From assembly GCA_020832105.1 (NCBI GenBank), contig JAFIFH010000074.1, forward strand, positions 16,071 to 80,070: a DNA stretch of 64,000 nt, read 5' to 3'. Below the pieces are notes generated by a model. The model ran no database searches and had not been told where the DNA came from. It was given only the letters and a program-made list of their open reading frames with translations. The stretch is from Idiomarina sp. Lineage in GTDB: Bacteria > Pseudomonadota > Gammaproteobacteria > Enterobacterales > Alteromonadaceae. The translations under genes and the position numbers were made by a program. This document shows positions 28,573-38,153 of this stretch, one piece after another (positions within the stretch are counted from its first letter, which is position 1; every line of letters starts with the position of its first letter).

Positions 28573-29427
28573 ATGAGCATGTTACTGGATTATGAAATTT
28601 GGCTGCGCCTGATTGTGTTCATAGCGGTGTTGCTGGCTTTGCTTGGGGCAGAGGTTTACTGGCCTCGGCGAGGTCGCGAGCGCACGCGTGGGCAGCGCTG
28701 GGGCAGTAATTTTGGCATTGTCGTGATTGACACTCTGCTATTGCGGATTGCGTTCCCCGTGGCGGCAATTGGCACGGCTTTGTGGGCGGAGTCGACTGGG
28801 TTTGGCCTGCTCAATATATTGAACGTGCCATTATGGCTAAGCGTGGTTGCGTCACTTCTGTTGCTCGACTTTGCGATATGGGCGCAACATCTGATGTTTC
28901 ACCGGGTGCCCTGGTTGTGGCGCATGCACCGCTTGCATCACGCGGACGTAGACATGGATGTGACCACCGCACTGCGTTTTCATCCCCTGGAAATTCTGCT
29001 CTCGATGCTGATAAAAATCGGTGTCGTGGTTTTGTTCGGCGCGCCTGCAGTGGCCGTGTTGTTGTTTGAGGTGATTCTGAATGCGACGGCGATGTTCAAC
29101 CATAGCAATATTCGCCTGCGTGACAAGGCAGACAAGTGGTTACGCAGGTTCGTGGTAACCCCCGACATGCACCGCGTGCACCACTCATGGCATGTGCACG
29201 AGACTGACAGCAACTTTGGCTTTAATCTGCCCTGGTGGGATCGCCTGTTCGGTACCTACCGTGCGCAACCTGAAGACGGCCACGACAACATGACCATTGG
29301 TATCAATCAGTTTCGTCAGGCAGACGACAACAAGCTGCACCGCCTCCTATTGCAGCCCTTTGTGGGGCCCACCCATAGCAAACCTACTCAGCGTCGCGGG
29401 CATGCACGCGAATCGAGCGATACTTAG
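28573..29427 (+). CDS. Fatty acid hydroxylase / sterol desaturase family membrane protein
   Basis: An integral membrane di-iron enzyme of 284 residues with four hydrophobic helices. The histidine clusters that bind iron are visible: HLMFHRVPWLWRMHRLHHAD (about 113-132), FNHSNI and PDMHRVHHSWH (about 195-207). The family oxidises lipids or alcohols; the substrate here is not evident. Two possible ATG starts lie six bases apart. Its last 44 bases overlap the 3' end of the opposite-strand DUF3047 gene. Confidence 0.9.
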   Translation: MSMLLDYEIWLRLIVFIAVLLALLGAEVYWPRRGRERTRGQRWGSNFGIVVIDTLLLRIAFPVAAIGTALWAESTGFGLLNILNVPLWLSVVASLLLLDFAIWAQHLMFHRVPWLWRMHRLHHADVDMDVTTALRFHPLEILLSMLIKIGVVVLFGAPAVAVLLFEVILNATAMFNHSNIRLRDKADKWLRRFVVTPDMHRVHHSWHVHETDSNFGFNLPWWDRLFGTYRAQPEDGHDNMTIGINQFRQADDNKLHRLLLQPFVGPTHSKPTQRRGHARESSDT

Positions 29428-30034
29428 CACTCGCCGATGACCTGCTGTTGTCGCAGTCGGTCATGATTGCGATGGCGTTAACTTTGTCCGGGGCTTCGCC
29501 ATGAAAGCGCTTAAAATCAGCTTCCATATCGCGGGTTTCGGTTTGCCATTCTCCGTCGGCAGCAGAGCCCTGGCGTACGGCTACCATATGCGCCTGGCTG
29601 GCAAAGGGGTTTGGCCAGTCCTCGCCAACCTCGGTGTGCTGACTCCACACATAGTTCAGAGCGCGGGTTCGCCAACGCAGCACTGAGTGTTCACGCACGA
29701 CGTAAATGCGCGCAGCAAAGTCGTCACTGTCTTTGTGTTGCTCGTCGCTGACCTGGGGGAATTCGCTGACTTGCCATTGCCAACTGATCATTGGTGTTTC
29801 GCGAAGATCAATATCGCCACGGTAAAATAAGCCAGACGCCTGCCCATCCTGACACCAGGCGACAATATGCGCCTGTTCATCGGCCTGCTCTTCGATAAGC
29901 CTGTATTCGGTATGTCCTTCAAAAGAGTGAGGGTCCCATTTAATAACCTCTTCAGCTTGCCAGTCGACACTGGCCTGGGTATGGCTCATAACGGCTAAGA
30001 TTGGCAACATTGACGCCAAGTAAAACTTGTTCAT
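29384..30034 (-). CDS. Periplasmic DUF3047 protein
   Basis: A signal peptide (MNKFYLASMLPILAVMSHTQA) precedes a DUF3047 domain with MISWQWQV, DFAARIYVV, LNYVWS and the C-terminal NAIAIMTDCDNSRSSASAKY. The start at 30032-30034 has GGAGG just upstream. The mature protein is about 195 residues. The fold may bind a ligand, but no function is established. It is divergent from the TonB receptor operon with 180 bases between, so a shared regulatory region is possible. Confidence 0.87.
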   Translation of the reverse strand: MNKFYLASMLPILAVMSHTQASVDWQAEEVIKWDPHSFEGHTEYRLIEEQADEQAHIVAWCQDGQASGLFYRGDIDLRETPMISWQWQVSEFPQVSDEQHKDSDDFAARIYVVREHSVLRWRTRALNYVWSQHTEVGEDWPNPFASQAHMVAVRQGSAADGEWQTETRDMEADFKRFHGEAPDKVNAIAIMTDCDNSRSSASAKYRSIRVHARDAE

Positions 30035-30214
30035 ACTGTCCTCCACAAGCTGTTAATGGGGTAAGGAATACGAGGTTTTTGCTGATAACGCGAGCATAAC
30101 CCGACACTTCATGCCAATTAAGCTGAATTAGTTGATGCTTTAGGCGTTTTAATTGATCTTTTTTGTCTTGAACCGAATAGACTTAAGCTATCTATCTGTA
30201 GACAAAAGTTAAAT

Positions 30215-32575
30215 ATGACAAATAAACACCAGCTGCTCATCCCTTTCGCTGCGACTCTTCTGTTTCCATTGGCTGCTGCACATGCAGAGCAAACCGACCC
30301 TGATGAAGATAACACCGTAGAAATCATCACCATTATTGGCAGTGACGATGCGTCCTTACTGACCCCTCGAGGTGCGCAAACAAGAGGGCTGTTCGGTGAC
30401 GATAAGCCGATAACCGATGTCGCACGCAGCATTACCCCGCTGAGCGAATTCGTGATTCAGGATGCTGCGTTAACGGATTTAAATGACCTCAATAGTGTCG
30501 TGCCGAATACCTTTGGTGCCAGTGGTTTCAACTCAGCCTCATTACCCACCATTCGCGGTCAACTGGGCGAAGTGTTCAGTAATGGACTGCGTCGTCAGGG
30601 CGGTAATAATGGGTTCGGTATCCCGCTGTCATTTAACAGCGTGGAACAGCTGGATGTGGCTAAGGGGATGCCCCCGGTGATGCTCGGCACAACTCAGCGT
30701 ACGGGTGGTTTTATCAATGTACAAAGTAAACGCCCTGACCTGCTGCAGCATCGTGGCAGCGTAAACCTGTCCGCAGGCCGCTGGGACGAATACCGGGCGC
30801 AGGTTGATGTGAGTACACCGATTGAGGCAGGGCGTTCGGGCGTGCGGCTAAGTTATCAGCGTCGTAACGAAGGCAGCTTTTATGACTTTAGCCGTTACGA
30901 GAGCCACAACCTCTATATTGCCGGGCGCTGGCTGTTACAAAATGGTGCTGAATTTAATACCAGCCTGGAATATTTCGATGTTGATTTTACCGATAACGCG
31001 GGTCTTAACCGGCCTACCCAGAACCTGATTGACCATGGTCTTTACATTACCGGGCAGGGGCGGCAGAGCAATGGTTCGACGGTTCCGGGGGCGGGTGCCG
31101 TCATCAGCCCGACTGGTGAAGTACGTATGCCACGTAGTCAGGTACAAACCGACCCTGACAATATCAGTACCGCTGAAACCCTGATTTGGCATGCTACCTA
31201 CGAGCAGCCGTTACGTGACAATCTACGCCTGGTGAATCGCAGCTACATTGAGTCAATGAGCCGCGACAACATTGCGCAGAACAGCTTTGTCGAAATTATC
31301 GACAGCGCGCGCACCGCGGAAAACCGACTTGAACTACTTTATGATGTAAATTCCCAGCAACGCCTGATAGGCGGCGGCAGCCTGCGTTACAACAGCGTAC
31401 TCGGTTATAGTCAGTTCACCACAGAGGCTGACAACCCCTCTGATCTCACCGGGCCTATCGAAAACCGACGAATCCCGCTAACCGACGCGCAGCGTCAGCG
31501 TTTGGTCGAGCTGCGCCCTGGGCTGTATGTGTCCCCAGGCGGGCAGTACGATATCAACGGTGACGGCACAGGTGACTTTAATCTTTCAGACACCACGGAT
31601 TCGGTGAGCTGGCAGACAGGCCTTTTTGTGCAGTACGAGTATGATCTCAACGAGCAATGGCTACTCACCGCTGGTGCGCGCGGCGATTGGTATGACGTTG
31701 AAGCCCGTGACCCGCTGCCACCTGAAGGTGTTACCGCCGCAGAAGATTCAATCAATGAGTTTCTCAAGGCCGGTGAGCTCAGCCTGTTATACCGAGCCAC
31801 GCCAGACTGGTCACTCTACGCCACGGCGGCTTATGCTGAGTCAACTTCAAACAGTATGGGCGGCGGTAACGTGTTGGGTGCGGACAACCGTATCAGCCGG
31901 CAAAATTTTGCGACCGAAAACACGCTCTACGAAGTGGGCGCTAAATGGGCCCCAGCGGACAGTCGCTGGTATGCAGATGCGGCGCTGTTTGATCAGACAC
32001 GCAGCCTGCGCAACCTGGATGGCAGTAATACCGGCATTCACACCCGAGGGGTGGAAGGTCAGTTGTATTTCACTGCAGAGCGTTGGCGGGTAAATGTCGG
32101 TGCCAATTATCTGGATGCGCGTTATGACAATTCTACCGCCACCCAGGGCACCCGTCAGGTCATCGATGCTTTTGACGATTCGCGGCCGGACATTATTGCA
32201 GGGACCGGGGTGGGGTCACCCAACTTTACCGCGTTTCCTAATTCTACCAGCCGGGTTCAGGGGTTACCCCGCATCAGCGCTAACCTGAGTGCTCGATATC
32301 AGATAACTGAGCGCATCAGCATGGGGGCTGATACCCTCTATACCGAGCATTACCCACTTGATTACCTGGCAACGGTGATGATCCGCGATCAGTTTTTGCT
32401 GAATACTCATGCCAGGCTCATGTTGAACGATCAAACTGAAGTGCGCCTGGACGTGCTCAATGCGACAAACGAACGCAATTGGTCGCCGGTATTTGAAGGC
32501 GGTTACTTTGGTGCAGAGCTGGTCATGCCAAGCCCTCCACGGCAATGGCGGGTGTCTGTTCGCCATAACTTTTAA
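30215..32575 (+). CDS. TonB-dependent outer membrane receptor
   Basis: A 786-residue receptor. The signal peptide ends at about residue 24 (AAAHA), followed by a TonB-box-like segment VEIITIIGSD and a plug domain (SVEQLDVAKGMPPVMLGT, then GGFINVQSKRP). A 22-strand barrel ends in the outer-membrane insertion signal RVSVRHNF. The plug resembles siderophore-type receptors, but the substrate is unknown. It is the first gene of a tight plus-strand series whose later members encode a periplasmic binding protein and ABC transporter, so receptor and transporter probably handle the same compound. Confidence 0.93.
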   Translation: MTNKHQLLIPFAATLLFPLAAAHAEQTDPDEDNTVEIITIIGSDDASLLTPRGAQTRGLFGDDKPITDVARSITPLSEFVIQDAALTDLNDLNSVVPNTFGASGFNSASLPTIRGQLGEVFSNGLRRQGGNNGFGIPLSFNSVEQLDVAKGMPPVMLGTTQRTGGFINVQSKRPDLLQHRGSVNLSAGRWDEYRAQVDVSTPIEAGRSGVRLSYQRRNEGSFYDFSRYESHNLYIAGRWLLQNGAEFNTSLEYFDVDFTDNAGLNRPTQNLIDHGLYITGQGRQSNGSTVPGAGAVISPTGEVRMPRSQVQTDPDNISTAETLIWHATYEQPLRDNLRLVNRSYIESMSRDNIAQNSFVEIIDSARTAENRLELLYDVNSQQRLIGGGSLRYNSVLGYSQFTTEADNPSDLTGPIENRRIPLTDAQRQRLVELRPGLYVSPGGQYDINGDGTGDFNLSDTTDSVSWQTGLFVQYEYDLNEQWLLTAGARGDWYDVEARDPLPPEGVTAAEDSINEFLKAGELSLLYRATPDWSLYATAAYAESTSNSMGGGNVLGADNRISRQNFATENTLYEVGAKWAPADSRWYADAALFDQTRSLRNLDGSNTGIHTRGVEGQLYFTAERWRVNVGANYLDARYDNSTATQGTRQVIDAFDDSRPDIIAGTGVGSPNFTAFPNSTSRVQGLPRISANLSARYQITERISMGADTLYTEHYPLDYLATVMIRDQFLLNTHARLMLNDQTEVRLDVLNATNERNWSPVFEGGYFGAELVMPSPPRQWRVSVRHNF

Positions 32576-32584
32576 GGACGCAAC

Positions 32585-34744
32585 ATGAGATGGATTAAAA
32601 TAGCCTTGGTGGCGCTGGTTGTCGGCGCGATCGCGGCATTTTTTATGCTTGATCTGCAGCAGTACCTGTCACTGGCAGAGCTTGAGCAACGCCAGCAGCA
32701 ATTGGCTGAGTTTCGCGATACTTATTTCTTGCAGACTGCGCTGATAGGGTTTGCGCTGTACGTGCTGGTGACGGCACTGTCACTGCCTGGCGCCGCGGTG
32801 ATGACCCTGGCGATGGGGGCGATTTTTGGGTTTGCCTGGGGCCTGCTATTGGTGTCCTTTGCTGCCACCATAGGGGCGACGCTGGCGTTTCTGATGGCGC
32901 GTTTTGTGCTGAGAGACTGGGTTGAAGCACGTTTTAATAAACGACTTGAACAAGTCAATAAACGCTTTCGTGAAGATGGTGCGTTTTACTTATTGAGCCT
33001 GCGCCTGGTGCCGGTATTTCCGTTCTTTCTGATCAACCTAGTGATGGGCCTGACGCAAATCAAAACCTGGACTTTTTTCTGGGTCAGCCAGGTGGGCATG
33101 CTCGCAGGGACTGCAGTCTATGTGAACGCCGGGACGCAACTGGCTAGCATTGAGAGCACCGGTGATGTCTTTTCCGGTCGCTTAATTCTGTCCTTTACGC
33201 TGCTTGGTATTTTTCCATTAATCGCTAAACAGGTATTAACGGTCATCAAGCGACGTAAAGCCCTTGCGAAGTGGCAGAAACCCAAGCACTTTGATCGTAA
33301 CCTGGTTGTGATAGGTGGTGGTTCGGCAGGGCTTGTCTCGGCATATATTGCGGCCACGGTAAAAGCCAAAGTCACGCTGGTTGAGGCTGACAAAATGGGT
33401 GGTGATTGCCTGAATACCGGCTGTGTTCCATCCAAAGCATTGATTAATGTCGCACGCCAGGCAAGACAGCGGCGACAGGCTGGCATGGGCTTGCCAGCAG
33501 AGCCTACCGAAGTCGATTTCCCCGCCCTGATGGCCCATGTGCAAGAGGTGATTAAAACCATTGAGCCGCATGATTCAATCGAGCGCTACGAGAGTCTTGG
33601 GGTGAACGTGGTCAAGGGGCGCGCGAAGGTCATTTCGCCCTGGCAGGTTGAAATTGAAGACGAGCAAGGCGCTACCCAGACCCTGACGACCAGAGCAATC
33701 ATTGTGGCCACCGGCGGCAAACCCTTGGTACCGCCCATTGAAGGGTTACGAGAGCTGCCGTATCTCACCAGCGACAACTTGTGGCAGTTAGAGGCTTTAC
33801 CCAAGCGTTTGTTGGTGCTCGGTGGAGGTCCGATTGGTTGCGAGCTGGCACAGGCCTTCAGTGGCATTGGCAGCAAGGTCACACAGCTTGAGATGGGGCC
33901 TCGCTTGCTGAGTAAAGAAGACGAAGACGCAAGCGCCGCGGTACTTGAGCGCTTTCGCGCGGATGGCATTGAGGTGCGTCTGCGCCAACGCGCCGTGCGC
34001 TTTGCCGCTCAGGGTGAACACTATGAGGTGGAGGTCGAGAAACTCGACGAGAATGATGCAGTCGTCGGCCACGAGACTGTTGCATTTGACCAGGTATTGG
34101 TTGCGGTAGGGCGGCAGGCAAACTTCACAGGCTTTGGCCTTGAGGCACTGGGGATTGAGGGTGACAGCGTGCTACCCAGTGACGAATTTATGCAGACCAA
34201 AATACCCACGATTTATGCGGCAGGGGATGTCACCGGGCCATATCAATTTACCCATACGGCCTCGCATCAGGCCTGGTATGCCAGTGTGAATGCGTTGTTT
34301 GCTCCCTTTAAACGCTTTAAAGCAGATTATCGAGTGATTCCATGGGCCACTTTTACCGACCCGGAGGTGGCGACCGTGGGTTTGAATGAGCAGGCGGCGC
34401 AGGCTCAGGACATTGAGTACGAAGTTACCCGCTATGAACTTGATGATTTGGATCGGGCGATTGCTGACAACAACGCCTATGGCTTTGTCAAAGTGTTAAC
34501 GGTGCCGGGCAAAGACCGTATTCTTGGGGTCACCATTGTCGGCCCAAGAGCCGCGGACTTGATTGCTGAATTTGTATTGGCAATGAAACATAAGCTTGGG
34601 TTAAATAAAATCCTGGGTACCATCCATATTTATCCGACCATGAATGAAGCCAATAAATTTGTCGCTGGTGAATGGCGCCGCGCGCACAAGCCAGACGCAC
34701 TGCTAAAATGGGTAGAGCGTTTTCATCGTCGACGCCGGGGGTAA
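32585..34744 (+). CDS. Fusion of TVP38/TMEM64 membrane domain with FAD pyridine-nucleotide-disulfide oxidoreductase
   Basis: Residues 1-225 form a TVP38/TMEM64 (DedA-like) membrane domain with the block GAIFGFAWGLLLVSFAATIG and the later LRLVPVFPFFLINLVMGLT. Residues 235-719 form a mercuric-reductase/dihydrolipoamide-dehydrogenase-type flavoenzyme. It has the FAD site VVIGGGSAGLVSAY (about 240), the redox pair GGDCLNTGCVPSKAL (about 273-287), the NAD(P) site VLGGGPIGCELAQAF (about 408), the second FAD block IYAAGDVTG and the C-terminal HIYPTMNEA. No heavy-metal-binding domain is present. A membrane-tethered reductase is inferred; its substrate is not known. It starts nine bases after the receptor gene. 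Confidence 0.93.
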   Translation: MRWIKIALVALVVGAIAAFFMLDLQQYLSLAELEQRQQQLAEFRDTYFLQTALIGFALYVLVTALSLPGAAVMTLAMGAIFGFAWGLLLVSFAATIGATLAFLMARFVLRDWVEARFNKRLEQVNKRFREDGAFYLLSLRLVPVFPFFLINLVMGLTQIKTWTFFWVSQVGMLAGTAVYVNAGTQLASIESTGDVFSGRLILSFTLLGIFPLIAKQVLTVIKRRKALAKWQKPKHFDRNLVVIGGGSAGLVSAYIAATVKAKVTLVEADKMGGDCLNTGCVPSKALINVARQARQRRQAGMGLPAEPTEVDFPALMAHVQEVIKTIEPHDSIERYESLGVNVVKGRAKVISPWQVEIEDEQGATQTLTTRAIIVATGGKPLVPPIEGLRELPYLTSDNLWQLEALPKRLLVLGGGPIGCELAQAFSGIGSKVTQLEMGPRLLSKEDEDASAAVLERFRADGIEVRLRQRAVRFAAQGEHYEVEVEKLDENDAVVGHETVAFDQVLVAVGRQANFTGFGLEALGIEGDSVLPSDEFMQTKIPTIYAAGDVTGPYQFTHTASHQAWYASVNALFAPFKRFKADYRVIPWATFTDPEVATVGLNEQAAQAQDIEYEVTRYELDDLDRAIADNNAYGFVKVLTVPGKDRILGVTIVGPRAADLIAEFVLAMKHKLGLNKILGTIHIYPTMNEANKFVAGEWRRAHKPDALLKWVERFHRRRRG

Positions 34745-34746
34745 GG

Positions 34747-35922
34747 TTGAAAAAAGTCAGTTTTCTATGGTTAGGTCTGCTGTTACTCATGTCACAGGTC
34801 ACTTTTCAGGTGAACGCTCAGGTGAACGCCCAGCCCGAAGACGAGTGGCAAGCGCACCTTGACGCCGCGCGTGGGCAAACGGTGTATTTTCATGCCTGGG
34901 GTGGCTCTGCGGAAGCCAATCGCTACCTGCGCTGGGCGGCTGGCGAGTTGCGTGAGCACTATGATATTCGTTTGCGCCATGTACGCGTGGCGGATATCAG
35001 CGAAGCGGTGACCCGTTTACTGGCGGAATCGCGCAGTGACGCCTCTGCCAGTGCAGTGGACTTACTGTGGGTGAATGGTAAAAATTTCCATGCGTTAAAA
35101 GAGGCTGATGTTCTGCTGGGGGATCTCTCCACGCAGGTACCAAACAGTCATTTGCTAGATTCGCAATTGCCGTACACCGTTGATTTCGGTATCCCTACCG
35201 ATGACTACGAGTTGCCATGGGGCATGGGCCAGTTTTATCTGATGTACAATCGGGAATCGGCCCCAGAGCTGGAACCTGATGGGTATCTGAGCCCCGCTGC
35301 CTTGCTGGATTTCGCGCAGGGGAACCCGGGTACACTAAGCTATCCGTTGCCACCTGACTTTCATGGCACCACCTTTCTTAAACAGTTATTAATTGCACTG
35401 AGTGACAATGACCCACGCCTTGCCGAGCCTTATCAGGTAGCCACCGGTGAAGCACTGCTCACGCAGCTTTTCGCCTACCTTGATCAGTTACATCCATTAC
35501 TGTGGCGCGATGGGCGGGCCTTTGTTGGTAGTGCGGCAGAGCAGCAGCGGTTGTTCGCCGATGGGCGCTTACTGATGGCGATGAGCTTTAACCCCGGCGA
35601 ACTTGTTTCGGCAAAGGCGCGGGGTAGTTTAGCGCAAAGCAGTGAGGCGGTGTCGCTAGGCCCTCAGGCGATTACTAACAGCCATTATCTGGCCATTCCG
35701 CGACATGCCTCAGCCCCCTCCGCTGCGTTGGTTACGATGAATTTTTTCCTTTCGCCTAAGGCTCAGCAGCGCAAGGCCGACCCTGAATACTGGGGCGACC
35801 CTGCGGTGCTTAAAGCTGAGCATTTGCAGACCGCACCAGAGCTTCGATTCGAGTCGGCGAGTGAACCTCATGTCAGCTGGAATGAAGTGATTGAGGCGGC
35901 ATGGCGGGAGCGCTATGAATAG
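34747..35922 (+). CDS. ynjB: ABC transporter substrate-binding protein (YnjB family)
   Basis: A periplasmic binding protein with the family block GQTVYFHAWGGSAEANRYL and, later, LPWGMGQFYLMYNRE. I prefer a TTG start at 34747, two bases past the preceding stop and with GGGGGTAAGG upstream. From there the reading gives a standard signal peptide (LKKVSFLWLGLLLL ... VNA) and 391 residues. An ATG at 34672 in frame would overlap the previous gene by 73 bases and spoil the signal peptide. The signal cleavage region contains a tandem VNAQVNAQ duplication. The gene order with ynjC, ynjD and ynjF matches E. coli ynjBCD(E)F. Confidence 0.88.
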   Translation: MKKVSFLWLGLLLLMSQVTFQVNAQVNAQPEDEWQAHLDAARGQTVYFHAWGGSAEANRYLRWAAGELREHYDIRLRHVRVADISEAVTRLLAESRSDASASAVDLLWVNGKNFHALKEADVLLGDLSTQVPNSHLLDSQLPYTVDFGIPTDDYELPWGMGQFYLMYNRESAPELEPDGYLSPAALLDFAQGNPGTLSYPLPPDFHGTTFLKQLLIALSDNDPRLAEPYQVATGEALLTQLFAYLDQLHPLLWRDGRAFVGSAAEQQRLFADGRLLMAMSFNPGELVSAKARGSLAQSSEAVSLGPQAITNSHYLAIPRHASAPSAALVTMNFFLSPKAQQRKADPEYWGDPAVLKAEHLQTAPELRFESASEPHVSWNEVIEAAWRERYE

Positions 35923-37531
35923 AGCAGGCTGGTGGCTGGCAGCGATTCCTGCTGCCGCCATTCTTGGTATTCCGCTACTGATTGCGCCGCTGTATTTATC
36001 GATTGAGCTTTTTTCGCTGCCATTGTCCGCGCTGGTGGAATTCGCCCAGCGCCCAAGCCTGTTGCATTCCATCGGTATCACGTTACTCTTAGCGCTGCTT
36101 CCTACTATGGCAGCACTGTATGTTGCGATCTTCTTTGTCGCCGGGCGACGGCCCCCAACCTGGATAGCGCCGTTATTAGCGATGCCACATGTGGCGTTTG
36201 CGGTAGGAATGAGTTTTATACTGGTCAGTGATGGCTGGTTGTCGCGTTTGTTACCCATGGTGAATCTGCCCATTGCGGATAAAAGCCTGACCCTCACCTT
36301 ACTTGTACTGTTTTTTAAAGAGCTGCCGTTCCTGCTGCTCATGGCTGCCGTGGTGATGCAGCAGCTGCCCACTAGAGCATGGTATCTAAGCGGAGCGTCG
36401 CTCGGGTATTCACGCTGGCAAACTTTTACTCGTGTGGTGTTGCCTGCCGCATTACCTCGCTTGCGTTTGCCATTGATTGCAGTTGCGGTCTATGCGCTGG
36501 CGGTGGTTGATGTGGTCAGTGTGGTGGGGCCGAACCTGCCAGCGCCGCTGGCGCTGCGAGCATTTAACTGGCAGCAACAGTTTGCCGGGCAAAGCCAGGC
36601 GTTTGCCATATTGGCGCAGTGGTTGCTGTTAATGCTGACATTGGCAGCGGTGCTGCTCGTGATCGCCCATGAACGTGCGTTAGTGTGGTGGGCCAGGCGC
36701 CTTGCGAGCCAAGGGCCAGGGTTACCAGGTAAAGCGCGCAAACGGTTGCAGCAGGCCGGTCAAGCTCTGGCTAGCACGTTAACAGTGACTACGGCGGTAC
36801 TCACTTTATTTGCGTTACTCAGTATGCTGTTGTGGTCAGTGGCGCAAAGCTGGCCCGGTGATGCCTGGCGACCTCAGCAATTGACGCTGGCGCATTGGCG
36901 CTGGGAAGGCGACTATGTGCTCGATGCCATACAGGCGTCATTGGGGCTGGCGTTGGTAAGCGCCAGTGTGGGGTTAGTGCTGAGCGTCTTAGTGTTAGAG
37001 TTACAGGTTCGCGTGGGCCGCTACCTGCCAGTGTGGTTACCCTTATTACCCATATTACTGCCACAATTACCCATGGTCATCGGCTGGCAACTTGGTATCA
37101 GCTATTTTAACCTGCCGGTCGGCTGGTTATGGGTGGCCTGGTCGCACACCATGTTCTGCTTTGCTTACGCGTATTTGATGTTGAACAGAGATTACCTGGC
37201 TTTTGACTCACGCTGGCTGCTGGTGGCGGCGAGTGTGCAGAAGTCGCCATTGCAAGCTTTTGTCAGCATCAAGCTGCGCATGCTTGCCGGCCCGCTTATC
37301 TTCGCCTGGGCGGTGGCCTTTTCGGTGAGTATTTTGCAGTATGTCCCCACCGTTTTGCTCGGTGCTGGCCGAGTGGTGACGATCACCATGGAAGCCACGG
37401 CCTATGGCAGTGGCTTCGAGCGCAGCCTAGCGGCGCTATATGCGCTTGGGCAGGTCTCGTTGCCAGCGTTGGTGTTTGTGTTCGCGGTTGTGGTAAACCG
37501 AATACTCAAGAAGGAGACAGTGAGGTGCTAG
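35915..37531 (+). CDS. ynjC: ABC transporter permease (YnjC family, two fused permease halves)
   Basis: A 538-residue inner-membrane protein with about 12 hydrophobic helices and two binding-protein-dependent permease units, as in E. coli YnjC. The EAA-type loops are visible around YLSGASLGYSRWQTFTRVVLP (about 165) and the second near LLVAASVQKSPLQAF (about 435). The ATG at 35915 follows GGGAG by five bases and overlaps the end of ynjB by eight bases, which indicates coupling. Confidence 0.92.
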   Translation: MNRAGWWLAAIPAAAILGIPLLIAPLYLSIELFSLPLSALVEFAQRPSLLHSIGITLLLALLPTMAALYVAIFFVAGRRPPTWIAPLLAMPHVAFAVGMSFILVSDGWLSRLLPMVNLPIADKSLTLTLLVLFFKELPFLLLMAAVVMQQLPTRAWYLSGASLGYSRWQTFTRVVLPAALPRLRLPLIAVAVYALAVVDVVSVVGPNLPAPLALRAFNWQQQFAGQSQAFAILAQWLLLMLTLAAVLLVIAHERALVWWARRLASQGPGLPGKARKRLQQAGQALASTLTVTTAVLTLFALLSMLLWSVAQSWPGDAWRPQQLTLAHWRWEGDYVLDAIQASLGLALVSASVGLVLSVLVLELQVRVGRYLPVWLPLLPILLPQLPMVIGWQLGISYFNLPVGWLWVAWSHTMFCFAYAYLMLNRDYLAFDSRWLLVAASVQKSPLQAFVSIKLRMLAGPLIFAWAVAFSVSILQYVPTVLLGAGRVVTITMEATAYGSGFERSLAALYALGQVSLPALVFVFAVVVNRILKKETVRC

Positions 37532-38151
37532 CGTTACATCAGGTCAGAATTTCCCGCCAGGGACAGCTACTCATTGACCTCCCATTGGTAGAGATCGCCG
37601 CGGGCGAGGTGCTGACGTTAATGGGGCCAAGTGGCAGCGGTAAATCAACGTTATTAAACTGGATTGTGGGTGCGCCGCTCAGTGGTTTTGAGTGCGAGGG
37701 CGAGGTTATTCTGAATGACACTCTGGTCAACGGCCTGGCGGCAGAGCACCGGCATATTGGTTTGCGTTTTCAGGACCCCTGGTTATTCCCGCATATGTCG
37801 GTGCTGGAAAACCTGCTATTTGCGCTGCCTAGGGACAATACAATGAAACGCTCTGCCAGGCAGCAGCATGCGTTGAGCTTTCTGCGGGCGCTACAGCTGG
37901 ACGACTTATCCATGCGTATGCCAAATTCATTGAGTGGCGGGCAGGCCGCGCGAGTGTCCCTGGCGCGCGCACTCATCAATGAGCCGCAAGCGATGCTGCT
38001 TGACGAACCTTTTTCTGCGCTGGATATGACCACCCGTGAAACAGTGCGGAACTGGACCTTCACTCATCTAAAGGCGCGCAATATCGCGACCATTTTGGTC
38101 ACTCATGACGCTGCTGACGCCCCGCCAGGTGGCGACATTATAAGGTTATAA
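37525..38151 (+). CDS. ynjD: ABC transporter ATP-binding protein (YnjD family)
   Basis: A 208-residue ATPase with Walker A GPSGSGKST (about residues 33-41), Q-loop FQDPWLF, ABC signature LSGGQAARVS, Walker B AMLLDEPFSAL and switch LVTHD. The GTG start at 37525 has AAGGAGA upstream and overlaps the ynjC stop by seven bases. It powers the YnjC permease; the transported compound is unknown. Confidence 0.94.
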   Translation: MLALHQVRISRQGQLLIDLPLVEIAAGEVLTLMGPSGSGKSTLLNWIVGAPLSGFECEGEVILNDTLVNGLAAEHRHIGLRFQDPWLFPHMSVLENLLFALPRDNTMKRSARQQHALSFLRALQLDDLSMRMPNSLSGGQAARVSLARALINEPQAMLLDEPFSALDMTTRETVRNWTFTHLKARNIATILVTHDAADAPPGGDIIRL

Positions 38152-38153
38152 GC

